A DNA stretch of 64,000 nt from Necropsobacter massiliensis (GTDB lineage Bacteria; Pseudomonadota; Gammaproteobacteria; Enterobacterales; Pasteurellaceae): contig NZ_LN776179.1 of NCBI RefSeq assembly GCF_000827595.2, forward strand, positions 40,759 to 104,758, written 5' to 3'. Made by a program: the position numbers and the translations under genes. The notes under the pieces are model-generated. The model searched no databases, was not told the DNA's origin, and was given only the letters and a program-made list of their open reading frames with translations. This document shows, in pieces, positions 1 to 9,195 of this stretch. Position 1 is the first letter of the stretch; each line of letters begins with the position of its first letter.

Positions 1-676
1 TTTCAATGTCTGCCATACCATTGCCCAGCGCCCAGCCGCCACCGTAGGTATAATCCAAACCCACGGCAATTTGCGCGGTACTGTAATCACCGTAATGATT
101 TAAATAACCGCCGATACAATTCATTAAGCGAGCCACGAGGGTGGAACCCGGTGGCCAAGATTTGGTCATGGTACCGCCTAAAGTACCGGTACCATAATTC
201 AAATAAATACTTTCATTACCATATTGTTCAATATTTTTACGCAAGGATTGAGCAATTTCTGTTAAAGCCTCATCCCAGCTAATGCGTTTAAATTTTCCTT
301 CGCCACGTTTACCCACACGTTTCATCGGATATTTCAAACGATCGGGATGATACACACGGCGGCGCATGGAACGTCCACGCAAACAAGCTCGCACTTGGTG
401 ATCCACATTATAGGTATCCGTTCCCGTATTATCGGTTTCTACATACAAAATTTGATTATCTTTTACATGCATGCGAAGTGGGCAACGGCTACCGCAGTTT
501 ACGGTACAAGCTGACCAAACTACTTTTTCTTCGGAATCTGTCTGTGGCGCTGCAAGCGGCATTGCGGCTTTCACCTCAAAAGGCAAGGCAATATCCGCCG
601 CCACCGCAGCGGCCCCCAAAGAAGCGTTCTTTAGAAAGGTTCTTCGATTAAGCGGTGGATTAAATTTATGACTCAT
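1..676 (-). CDS. dmsA: Anaerobic DMSO reductase catalytic subunit DmsA, N-terminal part
   Basis: Molybdopterin catalytic subunit of dimethyl sulfoxide reductase, exported by Tat and used with DmsB and DmsC as a terminal reductase in anaerobic respiration. Only about 225 codons are present; the gene runs off the left edge. The start at 676 follows a GGGGA ribosome site. The N-terminus has the twin-arginine motif NRRTFLK and a short hydrophobic stretch. CTVNCGSRC marks the N-terminal Fe-S region, followed by CLRGRSMRRRVYHPDR and the typical DmsA stretch YLNYGTGTLGGTMTKSWPPG. These match DmsA rather than TorA or BisC. A CRP/FNR-type palindrome lies about 80 bases upstream, as expected for an anaerobic respiratory operon. 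Identity is secure; completeness cannot be judged. Confidence 0.93.
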   Translation of the reverse strand, partial: MSHKFNPPLNRRTFLKNASLGAAAVAADIALPFEVKAAMPLAAPQTDSEEKVVWSACTVNCGSRCPLRMHVKDNQILYVETDNTGTDTYNVDHQVRACLRGRSMRRRVYHPDRLKYPMKRVGKRGEGKFKRISWDEALTEIAQSLRKNIEQYGNESIYLNYGTGTLGGTMTKSWPPGSTLVARLMNCIGGYLNHYGDYSTAQIAVGLDYTYGGGWALGNGMADIE

Positions 677-754
677 TTTTATTCCCCACAATTTATGATT
701 AATTTAACAATAAAAATTAAAGCCAAATTTAATCATAAAGAGGGAGAAAGCTGT

Positions 755-770
755 TGTGATTAAGATCACA
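755..770. promoter_or_regulatory. CRP/FNR-type binding palindrome upstream of dmsA
   Basis: TGTGATTAAGATCACA is a perfect palindrome. It fits the CRP consensus TGTGA-N6-TCACA exactly and matches four of five bases in each FNR half-site (TTGAT-N4-ATCAA). It lies in the 305-base spacer between dmsA and msrB, about 80 bases upstream of the dmsA start. Anaerobic (FNR) and carbon (CRP) control of dmsA is expected from the family; which protein binds is inference. The rest of 677-981 is AT-rich and I see no gene in it. Confidence 0.6.
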
Positions 771-981
771 AAAAATTGCTATAAAATAAGAAAATGGATA
801 AAAAGATGATTAGGATCAATGCGTTAATAAAATGGGAATTATTATCACTTAAATTAAAAGAGCAGTGTTTTCCAGTAAAATTTTTTTACTAGAATTGAGT
901 CTATAATCCCGCGACAAATAATAACCGGCAAAAAACAACGAGATAAAAAATTTTTGCTTGTATGGAATTCATTTTATTGGT

Positions 982-1497
982 TTATTTGTTGTCCAACCAT
1001 GGAATTAAATAACCGTAATTTTCCTCTTCCATTTTATGCAATGGGATAAATCGGATTGCCGCACTATTAATGCAATAACGCAACCCGCCACTTGCCGCCG
1101 GACCGTCATCAAACACATGACCTAAATGCGCCTTGCCCGAGCGGCTCAACACTTCCGTTCTGATCATATTAAAACCGATATCTTTTTTATAATTCACGAC
1201 TTCCGGTACAATCGGTTTGGCAAAACTTGGCCATCCGCAGGCAGAATCAAATTTATCCGCCGAACTGAACAAGGGTTCGCCAGTGGTAATATCTACATAA
1301 ATTCCCGGTTCAAAATGGCGCCAGTATTCATTATGAAACGGGCGCTCCGTATCGCCTTTTTGGGTCACTTGATATTGTAGTGCACTCAACCGCACTTTCA
1401 ATTCCGCTTCACTTGGTTTCGGATAGGCTTGCGGATCAATGAGGGCTTTTTGGGCGTTAGCCAAATCACTATGACGCGAATCGTCGCGATAACTCAT
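982..1497 (-). CDS. msrB: Peptide-methionine (R)-S-oxide reductase MsrB
   Basis: Repairs oxidised methionine by reducing the R-sulfoxide with thioredoxin electrons. About 171 residues: a 35-residue N-terminal extension, then the MsrB beta fold. Visible signatures are [30 protein letters not shown] and [11 protein letters not shown]; the Cys in RYCINS is the catalytic one and the Cys in SACGWPSF is a likely recycling Cys. The two CxxC pairs that bind zinc in E. coli-type MsrB are absent, so this resembles the metal-free MsrB half of fused MsrAB proteins. The start at 1497 is supported by AAGGAGGTGAGCTG directly upstream. It follows the DUF4298 gene in the same direction, 21 bases away, and the two may be co-transcribed. 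Confidence 0.92.
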   Translation of the reverse strand: MSYRDDSRHSDLANAQKALIDPQAYPKPSEAELKVRLSALQYQVTQKGDTERPFHNEYWRHFEPGIYVDITTGEPLFSSADKFDSACGWPSFAKPIVPEVVNYKKDIGFNMIRTEVLSRSGKAHLGHVFDDGPAASGGLRYCINSAAIRFIPLHKMEEENYGYLIPWLDNK

Positions 1498-1518
1498 CAG
1501 CTCACCTCCTTACCGTAT

Positions 1519-1818
1519 TTAATCATTTTCCAACACGGCAACAATCTGTTTCAGCCATTCGATTGCCAGTCGCCGTCTGTCATGCAGCGCGTTCCAAATC
1601 GCATCCTGTGATAATACGCTATAATTACCGTGCATAGTTAACTGGCTTTCATCCACCGTTTCACATAATTCCAGCCATTGCGGGTCAAAATAAAACGCCT
1701 GTAACCGGTCAAGAATTTGCGAGGCGCTTTTCCATTGTGTCATGCCCTTTTCCAATTCGGGCAACAACTTCATCCATTGAGCATACAAATCCTGCATTTC
1801 CTGCACTTGCCGAAGCAT
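1519..1818 (-). CDS. DUF4298 family protein
   Basis: A 99-residue, probably helical cytoplasmic protein. The N-terminal half (residues 1-45) looks like a coiled-coil helix pair, and the C-terminal half has YSVLSQDAIWNALHDRRRLAIEWL, which resembles the conserved LSEDAI-type motif of DUF4298 proteins. No function is known for the family. It starts at 1818 after an AAGGAGAATAT ribosome site and stands upstream of msrB on the same strand. The preceding spacer (1819-1937) contains an uptake signal at 1905-1913 within TTTCGCACCG repeats. Family call is from motif memory and moderately sure. Confidence 0.6.
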   Translation of the reverse strand: MLRQVQEMQDLYAQWMKLLPELEKGMTQWKSASQILDRLQAFYFDPQWLELCETVDESQLTMHGNYSVLSQDAIWNALHDRRRLAIEWLKQIVAVLEND

Positions 1819-1937
1819 ATATTCTCCTTAATAACGTGATTATTCCGCTCATTGGCAGCAAGTATGCTGCATTGCGGATTTACGACGAAATATCGTAATT
1901 TCGCACCGCACTTTTCAGTCAAACGGTGCGAAATAAA

Positions 1938-3386
1938 CTATCTGCCGAACATCATAATCGCGGCAAACAGCGCCATTTGCACTTCTTGATCGGAAAGCGG
2001 TGTGCCATTGAAATTCAATTGGTTATTTTCCAATAACAAATGTAGGCTCAGTTGGCTGTCGGTTTCTTTGAACAGATTGGCTTGTCTTGCCTGACGCAAC
2101 AGTTCTTCCGTCTGAGTTTCGGCAAGCGTCGCCGCAGCTTCACGGCTTAAATCTGCCGAATTGGTTTGTTCGATAAGGGTCAGATATTCGGTTAACGCCG
2201 CTTTATCCAACGTAATATTCAGTCCCAGTTCGTTAAACAAACCCAGCACGGTTTTCTGCTCTCGCGCCCGCTGTTCGACATCTTTACTCAACACCAAATT
2301 AAAATCCGCCGACAGCTTTCCTTTCGGATTGGAAAATGTAAAGGGGGTGATTTTAATTTGCGGCGAGTTATTCAAAATCACTTTCGCCGCCTCATCGGCA
2401 AGCGGTGTAAACGCTGTTTTATCGTCATGCTGTTTATTCATTTCATCAATAATGACATTTAAGGATTGCGTATCCAAATGATTAAACTGCATAATCATAT
2501 CGGCATTGCCGAAAGACAATCCGTTATGTGCGATATCTTCCGCCTTATACATCACCGCCACATCTACAAACGCCTTATCCTCTTTTAGAGCAAGTCCCAG
2601 CTCGGCATTTTTAACTGTCGTGTTCACCTCCTGACCGGCGCGATTTTTACCCTTTAGATGCAAATTTTCCGCTTTCATATAATAAGAACCCGGAATCGGC
2701 TCATTCAATTGCTCATTCGCAACCATATCCAGCTCAATATGGCTATTGGTCGCGGTGATCACCGCATTTTGCAGCTCGTCACGCTCAGCAGGCGCATTGT
2801 GCTGCGATTCGTCCAGCGTTATTTTTAGCAGCGGCACATCAATGTTGGTTTTGCCGTAGCCGTCTTGATCCGTATCGAAAACGGCCGCCAATGACCATTC
2901 CAGCTCGCCGTTATCTTGTCGGCTGAATACCTCGGAATGCAGCTCGCCTTTAACGCGTTGATCATAAGTCAGTTTAAACGCACCTTTCAGCGGATTGGTG
3001 CGTTCATCTTTAAACCAGTGTTGAGTTTGGGTATTCTTCACCATTGCCACATCTGCCGAAAACAGTGCAATAGAAAAATCATTAATTGTGAGCGGACCAT
3101 GATACATGGTTCCGGCAAACGGAATGACATAGGTTTTATCATTCTTTTTTGAGCGAACCGTCACATCATAGCTCACGGCGGAACTAAAGAAACCGCGCTC
3201 AAAGACGACATTTTCAAGACGCGCACTCAGCTCGCCGCCAAGATTGAGTTTTGCCAGTTTTTGATTGCTTTGTTCCAACTGCTGTTGATACTGCGCCTCC
3301 GCCGTTTTTCCGGTGTACCACGCCCCGCCGGTCCACAGTGCGCCGAATGCCACTATAATACCGAGCACAATTGATGACTTTCTCAT
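1938..3386 (-). CDS. YdgA/DUF945 family periplasmic or inner-membrane-anchored protein
   Basis: A 482-residue protein with an N-terminal hydrophobic anchor (residues about 5-22, SIVLGIIVAFGALWTGGAW) followed by a long beta-rich, mostly soluble domain typical of the DUF945/YdgA family. A WYTGK motif follows the anchor, as in other family members. The C-terminus ends with the hydrophobic MALFAAIMMFGR. No enzymatic motif is visible. In gamma-proteobacteria these proteins sit at the inner membrane facing the periplasm; the role is uncertain. It is divergent from dnaK, with about 260 bases between them. Confidence 0.7.
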   Translation of the reverse strand: MRKSSIVLGIIVAFGALWTGGAWYTGKTAEAQYQQQLEQSNQKLAKLNLGGELSARLENVVFERGFFSSAVSYDVTVRSKKNDKTYVIPFAGTMYHGPLTINDFSIALFSADVAMVKNTQTQHWFKDERTNPLKGAFKLTYDQRVKGELHSEVFSRQDNGELEWSLAAVFDTDQDGYGKTNIDVPLLKITLDESQHNAPAERDELQNAVITATNSHIELDMVANEQLNEPIPGSYYMKAENLHLKGKNRAGQEVNTTVKNAELGLALKEDKAFVDVAVMYKAEDIAHNGLSFGNADMIMQFNHLDTQSLNVIIDEMNKQHDDKTAFTPLADEAAKVILNNSPQIKITPFTFSNPKGKLSADFNLVLSKDVEQRAREQKTVLGLFNELGLNITLDKAALTEYLTLIEQTNSADLSREAAATLAETQTEELLRQARQANLFKETDSQLSLHLLLENNQLNFNGTPLSDQEVQMALFAAIMMFGR

Positions 3387-3473
3387 AATCAGTTCCTTTA
3401 TCTTGAATATTATTTTATCTATGTCGTTTAAATTAGCATAAATACGTAATAAGTTAAAAAATTTTTACGCTTT

Positions 3474-3504
3474 CCCCTTGAATTCCGTTTTTCTGCTCGC
3501 ATTT
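3474..3504 (+). promoter_or_regulatory. Heat-shock (sigma-32 type) promoter of dnaK
   Basis: CCCCTTGAA at 3474-3482 matches the sigma-32 -35 element, and CTCGCATTT at 3496-3504 resembles the -10 consensus CCCCATNT, with about 14 bases between the cores. It lies about 145 bases upstream of the dnaK ATG on the correct strand. An uptake signal ACCGCACTT at 3549-3557 lies between promoter and gene. Heat-shock control is expected for dnaKJ; the match is by eye. Confidence 0.55.
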
Positions 3505-3647
3505 ACTGTGGCAAGAGCGAATGGCGTCCGGAAATACGGTTTTTTATTACCGCACTTTTTCAAACTTTTTATTGAAACTCACTTGAAATAATAAAACCCG
3601 GCCCAATCTTAGCGACATGCAGCAAATTTAACAGGAGAAAACATATT

Positions 3648-5552
3648 ATGGGAAAAATTATTGGTATTGACTTAGGTACAACAAACTCTTGTGTTGCCGT
3701 TATGGACGGCGACAAACCGCGCGTAATTGAAAATGCGGAAGGTGATCGTACTACTCCGTCAATCATTGCATACACGAATGATAACGAAACCTTAGTGGGT
3801 CAGCCGGCAAAACGTCAGGCGGTAACTAATCCGAAAAATACATTATTTGCGATCAAACGTTTAATCGGTCGCCGTTTTGAAGATCAGGAAGTGCAGCGCG
3901 ACGTCAACATTATGCCGTTTGAAATTACCAAAGCGGATAACGGCGATGCGTGGGTTTCGGTTAAAGGTGAAAAAATGGCACCGCCGCAAATTTCTGCCGA
4001 AGTACTGAAAAAAATGAAGAAAACTGCAGAAGATTTTCTGGGCGAAGCAGTTACCGAAGCAGTTATTACCGTACCGGCATATTTTAACGACGCACAACGT
4101 CAGGCAACCAAAGATGCCGGTCGTATCGCTGGTCTTGAAGTGAAACGTATTATTAACGAACCGACTGCGGCGGCACTAGCTTATGGACTGGATAAAGGCA
4201 AAGGCAACCACACTATCGCCGTTTATGACTTGGGCGGTGGTACATTCGACTTGTCTATTATTGAAATCGATGAAGTGGGCGGCGAAAAAACTTTTGAAGT
4301 ATTATCCACCAACGGTGATACCCACCTCGGCGGTGAAGACTTTGATAACCGCGTGATCAACTACTTGGTTGACGAGTTCAAAAAAGAACAAGGCGTTGAC
4401 CTGCGTAACGATCCGCTCGCAATGCAACGTTTGAAAGAAGCCGGTGAAAAAGCGAAAATTGAACTGTCTTCCGCACAGCAAACCGATGTCAATCTGCCAT
4501 ATATTACGGCTGATGCGACCGGTCCTAAACATTTGAACATTAAATTGACCCGCGCGAAATTAGAAGCATTGGTCGAAGATTTAGTAGCGCGTTCATTAGA
4601 ACCGGTGAAAACTGCATTGGCGGATGCTGGATTAAGCGTCTCACAAATTGATGATGTGATACTGGTGGGCGGTCAGACTCGTATGCCGTTGGTACAGCAG
4701 AAAGTTGCAGAATTCTTCGGCAAAGAACCGCGTAAAGACGTTAATCCGGACGAAGCGGTGGCAATCGGTGCTGCGGTACAAGGCGGCGTATTAGCCGGTG
4801 ACGTGACCGACGTATTGTTGCTGGATGTCACGCCGTTATCCTTAGGGATCGAAACCATGGGTGGTGTGATGACAACCCTGATTGAGAAAAACACTACGAT
4901 TCCGACTAAAAAATCGCAGGTATTCTCAACCGCAGAAGACAACCAAAGTGCGGTCACAATCCATGTGCTGCAAGGCGAACGGAAACAGGCTTCCGCCAAC
5001 AAATCGCTGGGACAGTTTAATCTGGAAGGCATTAATCCGGCACCGCGCGGTATGCCACAAATTGAAGTGACATTCGATATTGACGCGGACGGTATTATCC
5101 ACGTGTCGGCGAAAGATAAAGGCACTGGCAAAGAACAGCAGATCACCATTAAAGCCTCCTCCGGCTTGAGTGATGAAGAAATTCAGCAAATGGTACGAGA
5201 TGCGGAAGCCAACGCGGAAGCCGACCGTAAATTCGAAGAGCTGGTTCAGGCACGTAATCAGGCGGATCATCTGGTTCACAGTACCCGTAAACAGTTAAGC
5301 GATGCGGGCGATAAATTGCCAGCAGCAGATAGAGGAGCGATTGAATCAGCGGTCAACGATCTTGAAAGCGCAGCGAAAGGCGAAGATAAAGCGGCTATCG
5401 AAGCAAAAATTCAAGCCTTGATTCAGGTTTCGGAAAAACTGGTACAAGCAGGTCAGCAGCAAGCGCAGGCAGACGCTCAGGCGCAAACCCAAAACGGCAA
5501 AGGCAACGATGATGTTGTAGATGCCGAGTTTGAAGAAATGAAAGACAAATAA
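3648..5552 (+). CDS. dnaK: Molecular chaperone DnaK (Hsp70)
   Basis: ATP-dependent Hsp70 chaperone that binds exposed hydrophobic segments with DnaJ and GrpE. At 634 residues it has normal full length. The nucleotide-binding domain starts [15 protein letters not shown] and contains [11 protein letters not shown] and the adenosine motif [12 protein letters not shown]. The interdomain linker [19 protein letters not shown] precedes the substrate-binding domain, and the tail is Q/A-rich ending in the conserved [10 protein letters not shown]. Start at 3648 follows ACAGGAGAAAAC. dnaJ lies 111 bases downstream behind a hairpin that could attenuate read-through. Confidence 0.99.
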   Translation: MGKIIGIDLGTTNSCVAVMDGDKPRVIENAEGDRTTPSIIAYTNDNETLVGQPAKRQAVTNPKNTLFAIKRLIGRRFEDQEVQRDVNIMPFEITKADNGDAWVSVKGEKMAPPQISAEVLKKMKKTAEDFLGEAVTEAVITVPAYFNDAQRQATKDAGRIAGLEVKRIINEPTAAALAYGLDKGKGNHTIAVYDLGGGTFDLSIIEIDEVGGEKTFEVLSTNGDTHLGGEDFDNRVINYLVDEFKKEQGVDLRNDPLAMQRLKEAGEKAKIELSSAQQTDVNLPYITADATGPKHLNIKLTRAKLEALVEDLVARSLEPVKTALADAGLSVSQIDDVILVGGQTRMPLVQQKVAEFFGKEPRKDVNPDEAVAIGAAVQGGVLAGDVTDVLLLDVTPLSLGIETMGGVMTTLIEKNTTIPTKKSQVFSTAEDNQSAVTIHVLQGERKQASANKSLGQFNLEGINPAPRGMPQIEVTFDIDADGIIHVSAKDKGTGKEQQITIKASSGLSDEEIQQMVRDAEANAEADRKFEELVQARNQADHLVHSTRKQLSDAGDKLPAADRGAIESAVNDLESAAKGEDKAAIEAKIQALIQVSEKLVQAGQQQAQADAQAQTQNGKGNDDVVDAEFEEMKDK

Positions 5553-5573
5553 TCTGAGTCTTTAAATCATTAC

Positions 5574-5597
5574 AAGGGCGTAGCGATACGCCCTTTT
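5574..5597 (+). terminator. Hairpin between dnaK and dnaJ
   Basis: AAGGGCGTA and TACGCCCTT form a 9-bp stem with loop GCGA, followed by only two further T residues. It could stabilise the dnaK 3' end or partly terminate before dnaJ, which would give more DnaK than DnaJ. The weak U-run argues against a complete stop. Confidence 0.5.
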
Positions 5598-5663
5598 AGC
5601 ATATAAACCTTCTGCAAAGGCAAAGACCTTGCGGTTTTTGGTAAAAAATCTCAAATAACGATT

Positions 5664-6785
5664 ATGGCGAAAAAAGATTACTACGAAGTTCTTGGTGTAG
5701 ATCGGAATGCAGACGAAAAAGCGATAAAAAAAGCCTATAAACGTCTGGCAATGAAATATCATCCTGACCGCACAAAGGGCGATAAAGAAAGCGAAGAAAA
5801 ATTTAAAGAGGTGAATGAAGCCTACGAAATTCTCGCCGATAAAGAAAAACGCGCGGCTTATGATCAATACGGCCATCAGGCGTTTGAACAAGGCGGTGCC
5901 GGTGGATTCGGTGGCTTCGGCGGTGCCGATTTTGGCGATATTTTCGGTGATATGTTCGGTGACATTTTCGGCGGCGGACGAACTCGCCAACGTGTTGTGC
6001 GCGGTGAAGATTTACGTTATGACATCGAAATCACACTGGAAGAAGCAGTACGCGGCGCTAAAAAAGATATTCAGATCAATACGCTTGCCGAATGTGATCA
6101 TTGTCATGGTTCCGGTGCGGAAGCCGGTTCTAAGGTGGAAACCTGCCCGACCTGTCACGGTTCCGGTCGCATACGTCGGCAGCAAGGCTTCTTTATGACC
6201 GAACAAACCTGCCCGACTTGTCACGGCAGCGGTAAGAAAATCGAAAAACCTTGTACCCAATGCCACGGCGAAGGTCGTGTACATAAACGGAAAAACCTTT
6301 CTGTCACCATTCCAGCTGGCGTGGATACCGGCAATCAGCTGCGTCTGGCAGGTGAAGGGGCGGCAGGAGAAAACGGCGCACCGGCAGGCGATCTATATGT
6401 GGTGATCCATGTTAAAGCGCATCATATTTTTGAACGCGACGGCAACAATCTGTATTGTGAAGTACCAATCGGATTTACCATGGCGGCGTTAGGCGGTGAA
6501 ATTGAAGTGCCAACCTTAGACGGTCGTTTGAAGGTGAAAATTCCGGAAGAAACGCAAACCGGCAAACTACTGCGGCTGCGTGGTAAAGGCGTCACCTCAG
6601 CACGAGGTGGTTATGTCGGCGATTTAATCTGCAAAATCATCGTTGAAACGCCAGTTAAATTAAATGAAGAACAGAAAGAACTGTTACGCAAGTTGGGTGA
6701 AAGTCTCGGCGGCGAAAAACACAGTCCGAAATCTTCCAGCTTTCTCGACGGAGTGAAAAAATTCTTCGATAATTTAGGCAAATAA
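5664..6785 (+). CDS. dnaJ: Co-chaperone DnaJ (Hsp40)
   Basis: Type I Hsp40 that delivers substrates to DnaK and stimulates its ATPase. At 373 residues it is full length. The J domain (1-70) contains the essential HPD in [11 protein letters not shown] glycine/phenylalanine-rich linker (about 76-110) follows. Four zinc-finger repeats of the CxxCxGxG type are seen as [24 protein letters not shown] and CTQCHGEG. The C-terminal substrate-binding domains end in [14 protein letters not shown]. There is no clear Shine-Dalgarno just before the ATG, so translation may be modest. Transcribed with dnaK. Confidence 0.98.
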   Translation: MAKKDYYEVLGVDRNADEKAIKKAYKRLAMKYHPDRTKGDKESEEKFKEVNEAYEILADKEKRAAYDQYGHQAFEQGGAGGFGGFGGADFGDIFGDMFGDIFGGGRTRQRVVRGEDLRYDIEITLEEAVRGAKKDIQINTLAECDHCHGSGAEAGSKVETCPTCHGSGRIRRQQGFFMTEQTCPTCHGSGKKIEKPCTQCHGEGRVHKRKNLSVTIPAGVDTGNQLRLAGEGAAGENGAPAGDLYVVIHVKAHHIFERDGNNLYCEVPIGFTMAALGGEIEVPTLDGRLKVKIPEETQTGKLLRLRGKGVTSARGGYVGDLICKIIVETPVKLNEEQKELLRKLGESLGGEKHSPKSSSFLDGVKKFFDNLGK

Positions 6786-6788
6786 GCA

Positions 6789-6819
6789 AAAGTGCGGTAA
6801 AATTGACCGCACTTTTTTC
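6789..6819. terminator. Inverted uptake-signal pair acting as dnaJ terminator
   Basis: AAGTGCGGT (6790-6798) and ACCGCACTT (6806-6814) face each other across a 7-base loop and are followed by a T-rich run. Inverted uptake-signal pairs are well-known terminators in Haemophilus-type Pasteurellaceae. It lies four bases after the dnaJ stop. Confidence 0.85.
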
Positions 6820-6834
6820 TTTTGTGGTATTGCT

Positions 6835-7470
6835 ATGTTTCCGTGTTCCTTCATAAAAAAAGCGATGAATGTATTTTTTCGCCAAGGCATTAACGAAAAA
6901 AACCGCCAAACCCTGCATAACCACAATATGTCGGTTATCGCCAGTAACTGCAACGGCGCATTTATTCTGCACGATCTGGGCGAACGTTTTAACTCTCCTT
7001 TCGTCAATCTATATTTAAGCCCGCGGGATTTTATTAAATATCTGCAACAGATTGATTACTATCAATATCATCCGCTGCGCTTTGCCGACTCGAACTCTTC
7101 TCCCTATCCGATCGGCTATTTGGACGATCTTGAAATTCATTTTATGCATTATCACTCTGCACAGGAGGCGGAAGCGAAGTGGCAAGAAAGAAGCCGGCGT
7201 ATTGATCCGAACAATCTGTTTATTATGATGACCGACCGCGACGGCTGCACCTATCAGGATTTGTTGGATTTTGATCGTCTGCCTTTTACGCATAAAGTGG
7301 TGTTTACCCGCAAACCTTATCCGCATATCCAATCGGCATTTTATATTACAGGCTTTGAGAGCGAGGAGTCGGTCGGCGATTTATTTGCATATTCCGGTCT
7401 TTTCGGCAAAAAATATTATGATCAGTTTGATTATGTGGCATGGTTTAACCGCACACAAACAGCGCAATAG
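6835..7470 (+). CDS. DUF1919 family protein
   Basis: A 211-residue cytoplasmic protein without signal or membrane segments. Conserved-looking pieces are SNNCNG-like VIASNCNGAFILHDLG, NLYLSPRDFIKYL, HYHSAQEAEAKWQERSRRI and NLFIMMTDRDGCTY. These fit DUF1919, a family found beside capsule or lipooligosaccharide genes and presumed to act in polysaccharide biosynthesis; here no such neighbours exist. It starts 15 bases after the dnaJ terminator and ends convergent with yfbR. The exact start could be the ATG at 6835 or the one at 6865. Function unknown. Confidence 0.55.
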   Translation: MFPCSFIKKAMNVFFRQGINEKNRQTLHNHNMSVIASNCNGAFILHDLGERFNSPFVNLYLSPRDFIKYLQQIDYYQYHPLRFADSNSSPYPIGYLDDLEIHFMHYHSAQEAEAKWQERSRRIDPNNLFIMMTDRDGCTYQDLLDFDRLPFTHKVVFTRKPYPHIQSAFYITGFESEESVGDLFAYSGLFGKKYYDQFDYVAWFNRTQTAQ

Positions 7471-7498
7471 ACGCCGATTTAATAGCCAATTTAGCCCA

Positions 7499-7535
7499 AA
7501 GTGCGGTGAAAAATTCTCGATTTTCGACCGCACTT
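7499..7535. terminator. Inverted uptake-signal pair between convergent genes
   Basis: AAGTGCGGT (7499-7507) and ACCGCACTT (7527-7535) form a 9-bp stem with a 19-base loop, between the DUF1919 gene and the convergent yfbR. No long T-run follows on the plus strand, so it may be a weak terminator for either gene. Confidence 0.55.
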
Positions 7536-7543
7536 GCTGGGTG

Positions 7544-8146
7544 TTATAAGGTAATCTCGTCAATGCTGCGCCCGAAACTCGGCACGAATACTCGGATAAA
7601 ATAATCCATTTCATCGCTGTGCCAGTCATTCATCAGCTTTTCCAACCGCACTTTTGCCTGCGCAAATTCCTGATTCCCATTTTCCAGTTCAAATTTCACT
7701 TTAATATAGGCACATAGTAAATCCGCTTGTTTGACAATGTGTTTTTCCTGTGCGGAGAACCGTTCGCTGTCAAGATAAGGCGCAAAATCCTGCTGTAGCT
7801 GTGCTGGCAACAGACTGAGCAAATGCAACTCGGCGGCACTTTCGATTTGCTTATAGGCTTGGGTAATGGCGGGATTAAAGTATTTAATCGGGGTCGGTAA
7901 ATCACCAGTAAAAATTTCCGAGCTATCGTGATACATCGCCATCACCGCGATTCGCTCCGGGTTCAGCTTGCTGGCGTAAAATCTGTTTTTGATTACCGCC
8001 AGCATATGCGCTACAAACGCCACCTGCAAACTGTGTTCAGCAAGATTTTCCTTTTCGATATTACGCATCAGCGACCAACGTTGGATCAGTCTTAAACGAT
8101 CCAAACAAGCAAAAAAATGGCTGGTTTTTATTTCCGGTTGCCGCAT
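7544..8146 (-). CDS. yfbR: 5'-deoxynucleotidase YfbR
   Basis: HD-domain phosphohydrolase that removes phosphate from deoxyribonucleoside 5'-monophosphates, part of dNMP turnover. At 200 residues it has the expected length. The metal-binding HD signature is visible as [12 protein letters not shown] and [20 protein letters not shown], with ADLLCAYIK near the C-terminal part. It is the last gene of a leftward cluster nrdR-ribD-degS-yfbR with 1-15 base gaps, which suggests one transcript. Confidence 0.93.
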   Translation of the reverse strand: MRQPEIKTSHFFACLDRLRLIQRWSLMRNIEKENLAEHSLQVAFVAHMLAVIKNRFYASKLNPERIAVMAMYHDSSEIFTGDLPTPIKYFNPAITQAYKQIESAAELHLLSLLPAQLQQDFAPYLDSERFSAQEKHIVKQADLLCAYIKVKFELENGNQEFAQAKVRLEKLMNDWHSDEMDYFIRVFVPSFGRSIDEITL

Positions 8147-8147
8147 A

Positions 8148-9182
8148 TCAGTTCACCGTATATTCCTCAATAGTGACCGGCATCACCAACGTTTTACCCA
8201 AGCGGGAAATCACGACATTAATGGTGGTGTTGGGTCTGATGTTGCTGATCACATTCATCATCTGTGCCGGCGATTGAGCCTCAACATCGCCGAATTTTAA
8301 AATCACATCACCGGGCTGAATACCGGCTTTCGCCGCCGGGCTGTTTTCCATTACGCTGGTAATCACAATGCCTTTTTCTGTTCTGGCACCCTGTCCGTTG
8401 CTGAACAAAATATCGCTTTGCACGCCGAAAAAGCCGCGGATGACCCGCCCGTCGCGGATAATTTTGTGCATAACATCACTTGCCAGCTCAATCGGAATAG
8501 CGAAATTCAGTCCTTCGGCGATTTCATTCGCGTTTTTGCCGATACTTAGCGTGCTGATGCCCACCAACTCACCAGCCGAATTAATCAATGCGCCGCCGGA
8601 ATTGCCGCGGTTAATGGAGGCGTCGGTCTGAATAAAATTCTGTCGCCCAATAAAATCGCCCACCGCATTGCGCCCCAACGCACTAATGATGCCCTGCGAT
8701 ACGCTTTGTCCCAGATTGTACGGATTACCGATCGCCAGCACAATATCGCCCACATGCGCCTGACGGTTCGGATTCTGCGGAATCGTGGATAAATTATCCG
8801 CTTTAATTTTCAGCACAGCAAGATCGGTCAGATTATCGGAACCGATCAGGCTCGCTTCAAAAATTCTGCCATTTTGCAAAGCAACCACGATTTGATCGGC
8901 ATTTTGAATCACATGTTTATTGGTCAGAATATAACCGTCTTTCGACATAATCACACCCGATCCCAGATTATTTACCTGAGACTGGTAATTATTGTTGGCG
9001 GAGGCAAACGCCTGATTATATACATTCACCACCGCCGGTGAGGCGATTCGCACCGCCTCTTTATAAGAAGCGATATCCGTTTGGATAAGGGACGGCGAAC
9101 TGCGAAACCACGGCAAGACAAACAAAATCAGGGCGGCGGCAAACAAACCGATAACAATTGATTGAATAATTTTCTTTAACAT
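8148..9182 (-). CDS. degS: Periplasmic stress-sensor serine protease DegS
   Basis: Inner-membrane-anchored HtrA-type protease that senses misfolded outer-membrane proteins and cuts RseA to free sigma-E. The N-terminal anchor (about 5-26) is followed by a trypsin-like domain with the catalytic triad His in LTNKHVI (about 90), Asp in LTDLAVLKI (about 120) and Ser in NRGNSGGAL (about 195), and a single C-terminal PDZ domain. One PDZ domain and an uncleaved anchor identify DegS rather than DegP/DegQ. The ATG at 9182 is preferred because GGAG lies 5 bases upstream; an in-frame GTG is directly before it. It overlaps no neighbour but sits 1 base from yfbR. Confidence 0.93.
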   Translation of the reverse strand: MLKKIIQSIVIGLFAAALILFVLPWFRSSPSLIQTDIASYKEAVRIASPAVVNVYNQAFASANNNYQSQVNNLGSGVIMSKDGYILTNKHVIQNADQIVVALQNGRIFEASLIGSDNLTDLAVLKIKADNLSTIPQNPNRQAHVGDIVLAIGNPYNLGQSVSQGIISALGRNAVGDFIGRQNFIQTDASINRGNSGGALINSAGELVGISTLSIGKNANEIAEGLNFAIPIELASDVMHKIIRDGRVIRGFFGVQSDILFSNGQGARTEKGIVITSVMENSPAAKAGIQPGDVILKFGDVEAQSPAQMMNVISNIRPNTTINVVISRLGKTLVMPVTIEEYTVN

Positions 9183-9195
9183 CACAGCTCCATGT

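Noticed and set aside
471..671. Plus-strand frame opposite dmsA
   Set aside because: The minus strand codes for a clear DmsA N-terminus with Tat signal; the plus frame is a shadow.
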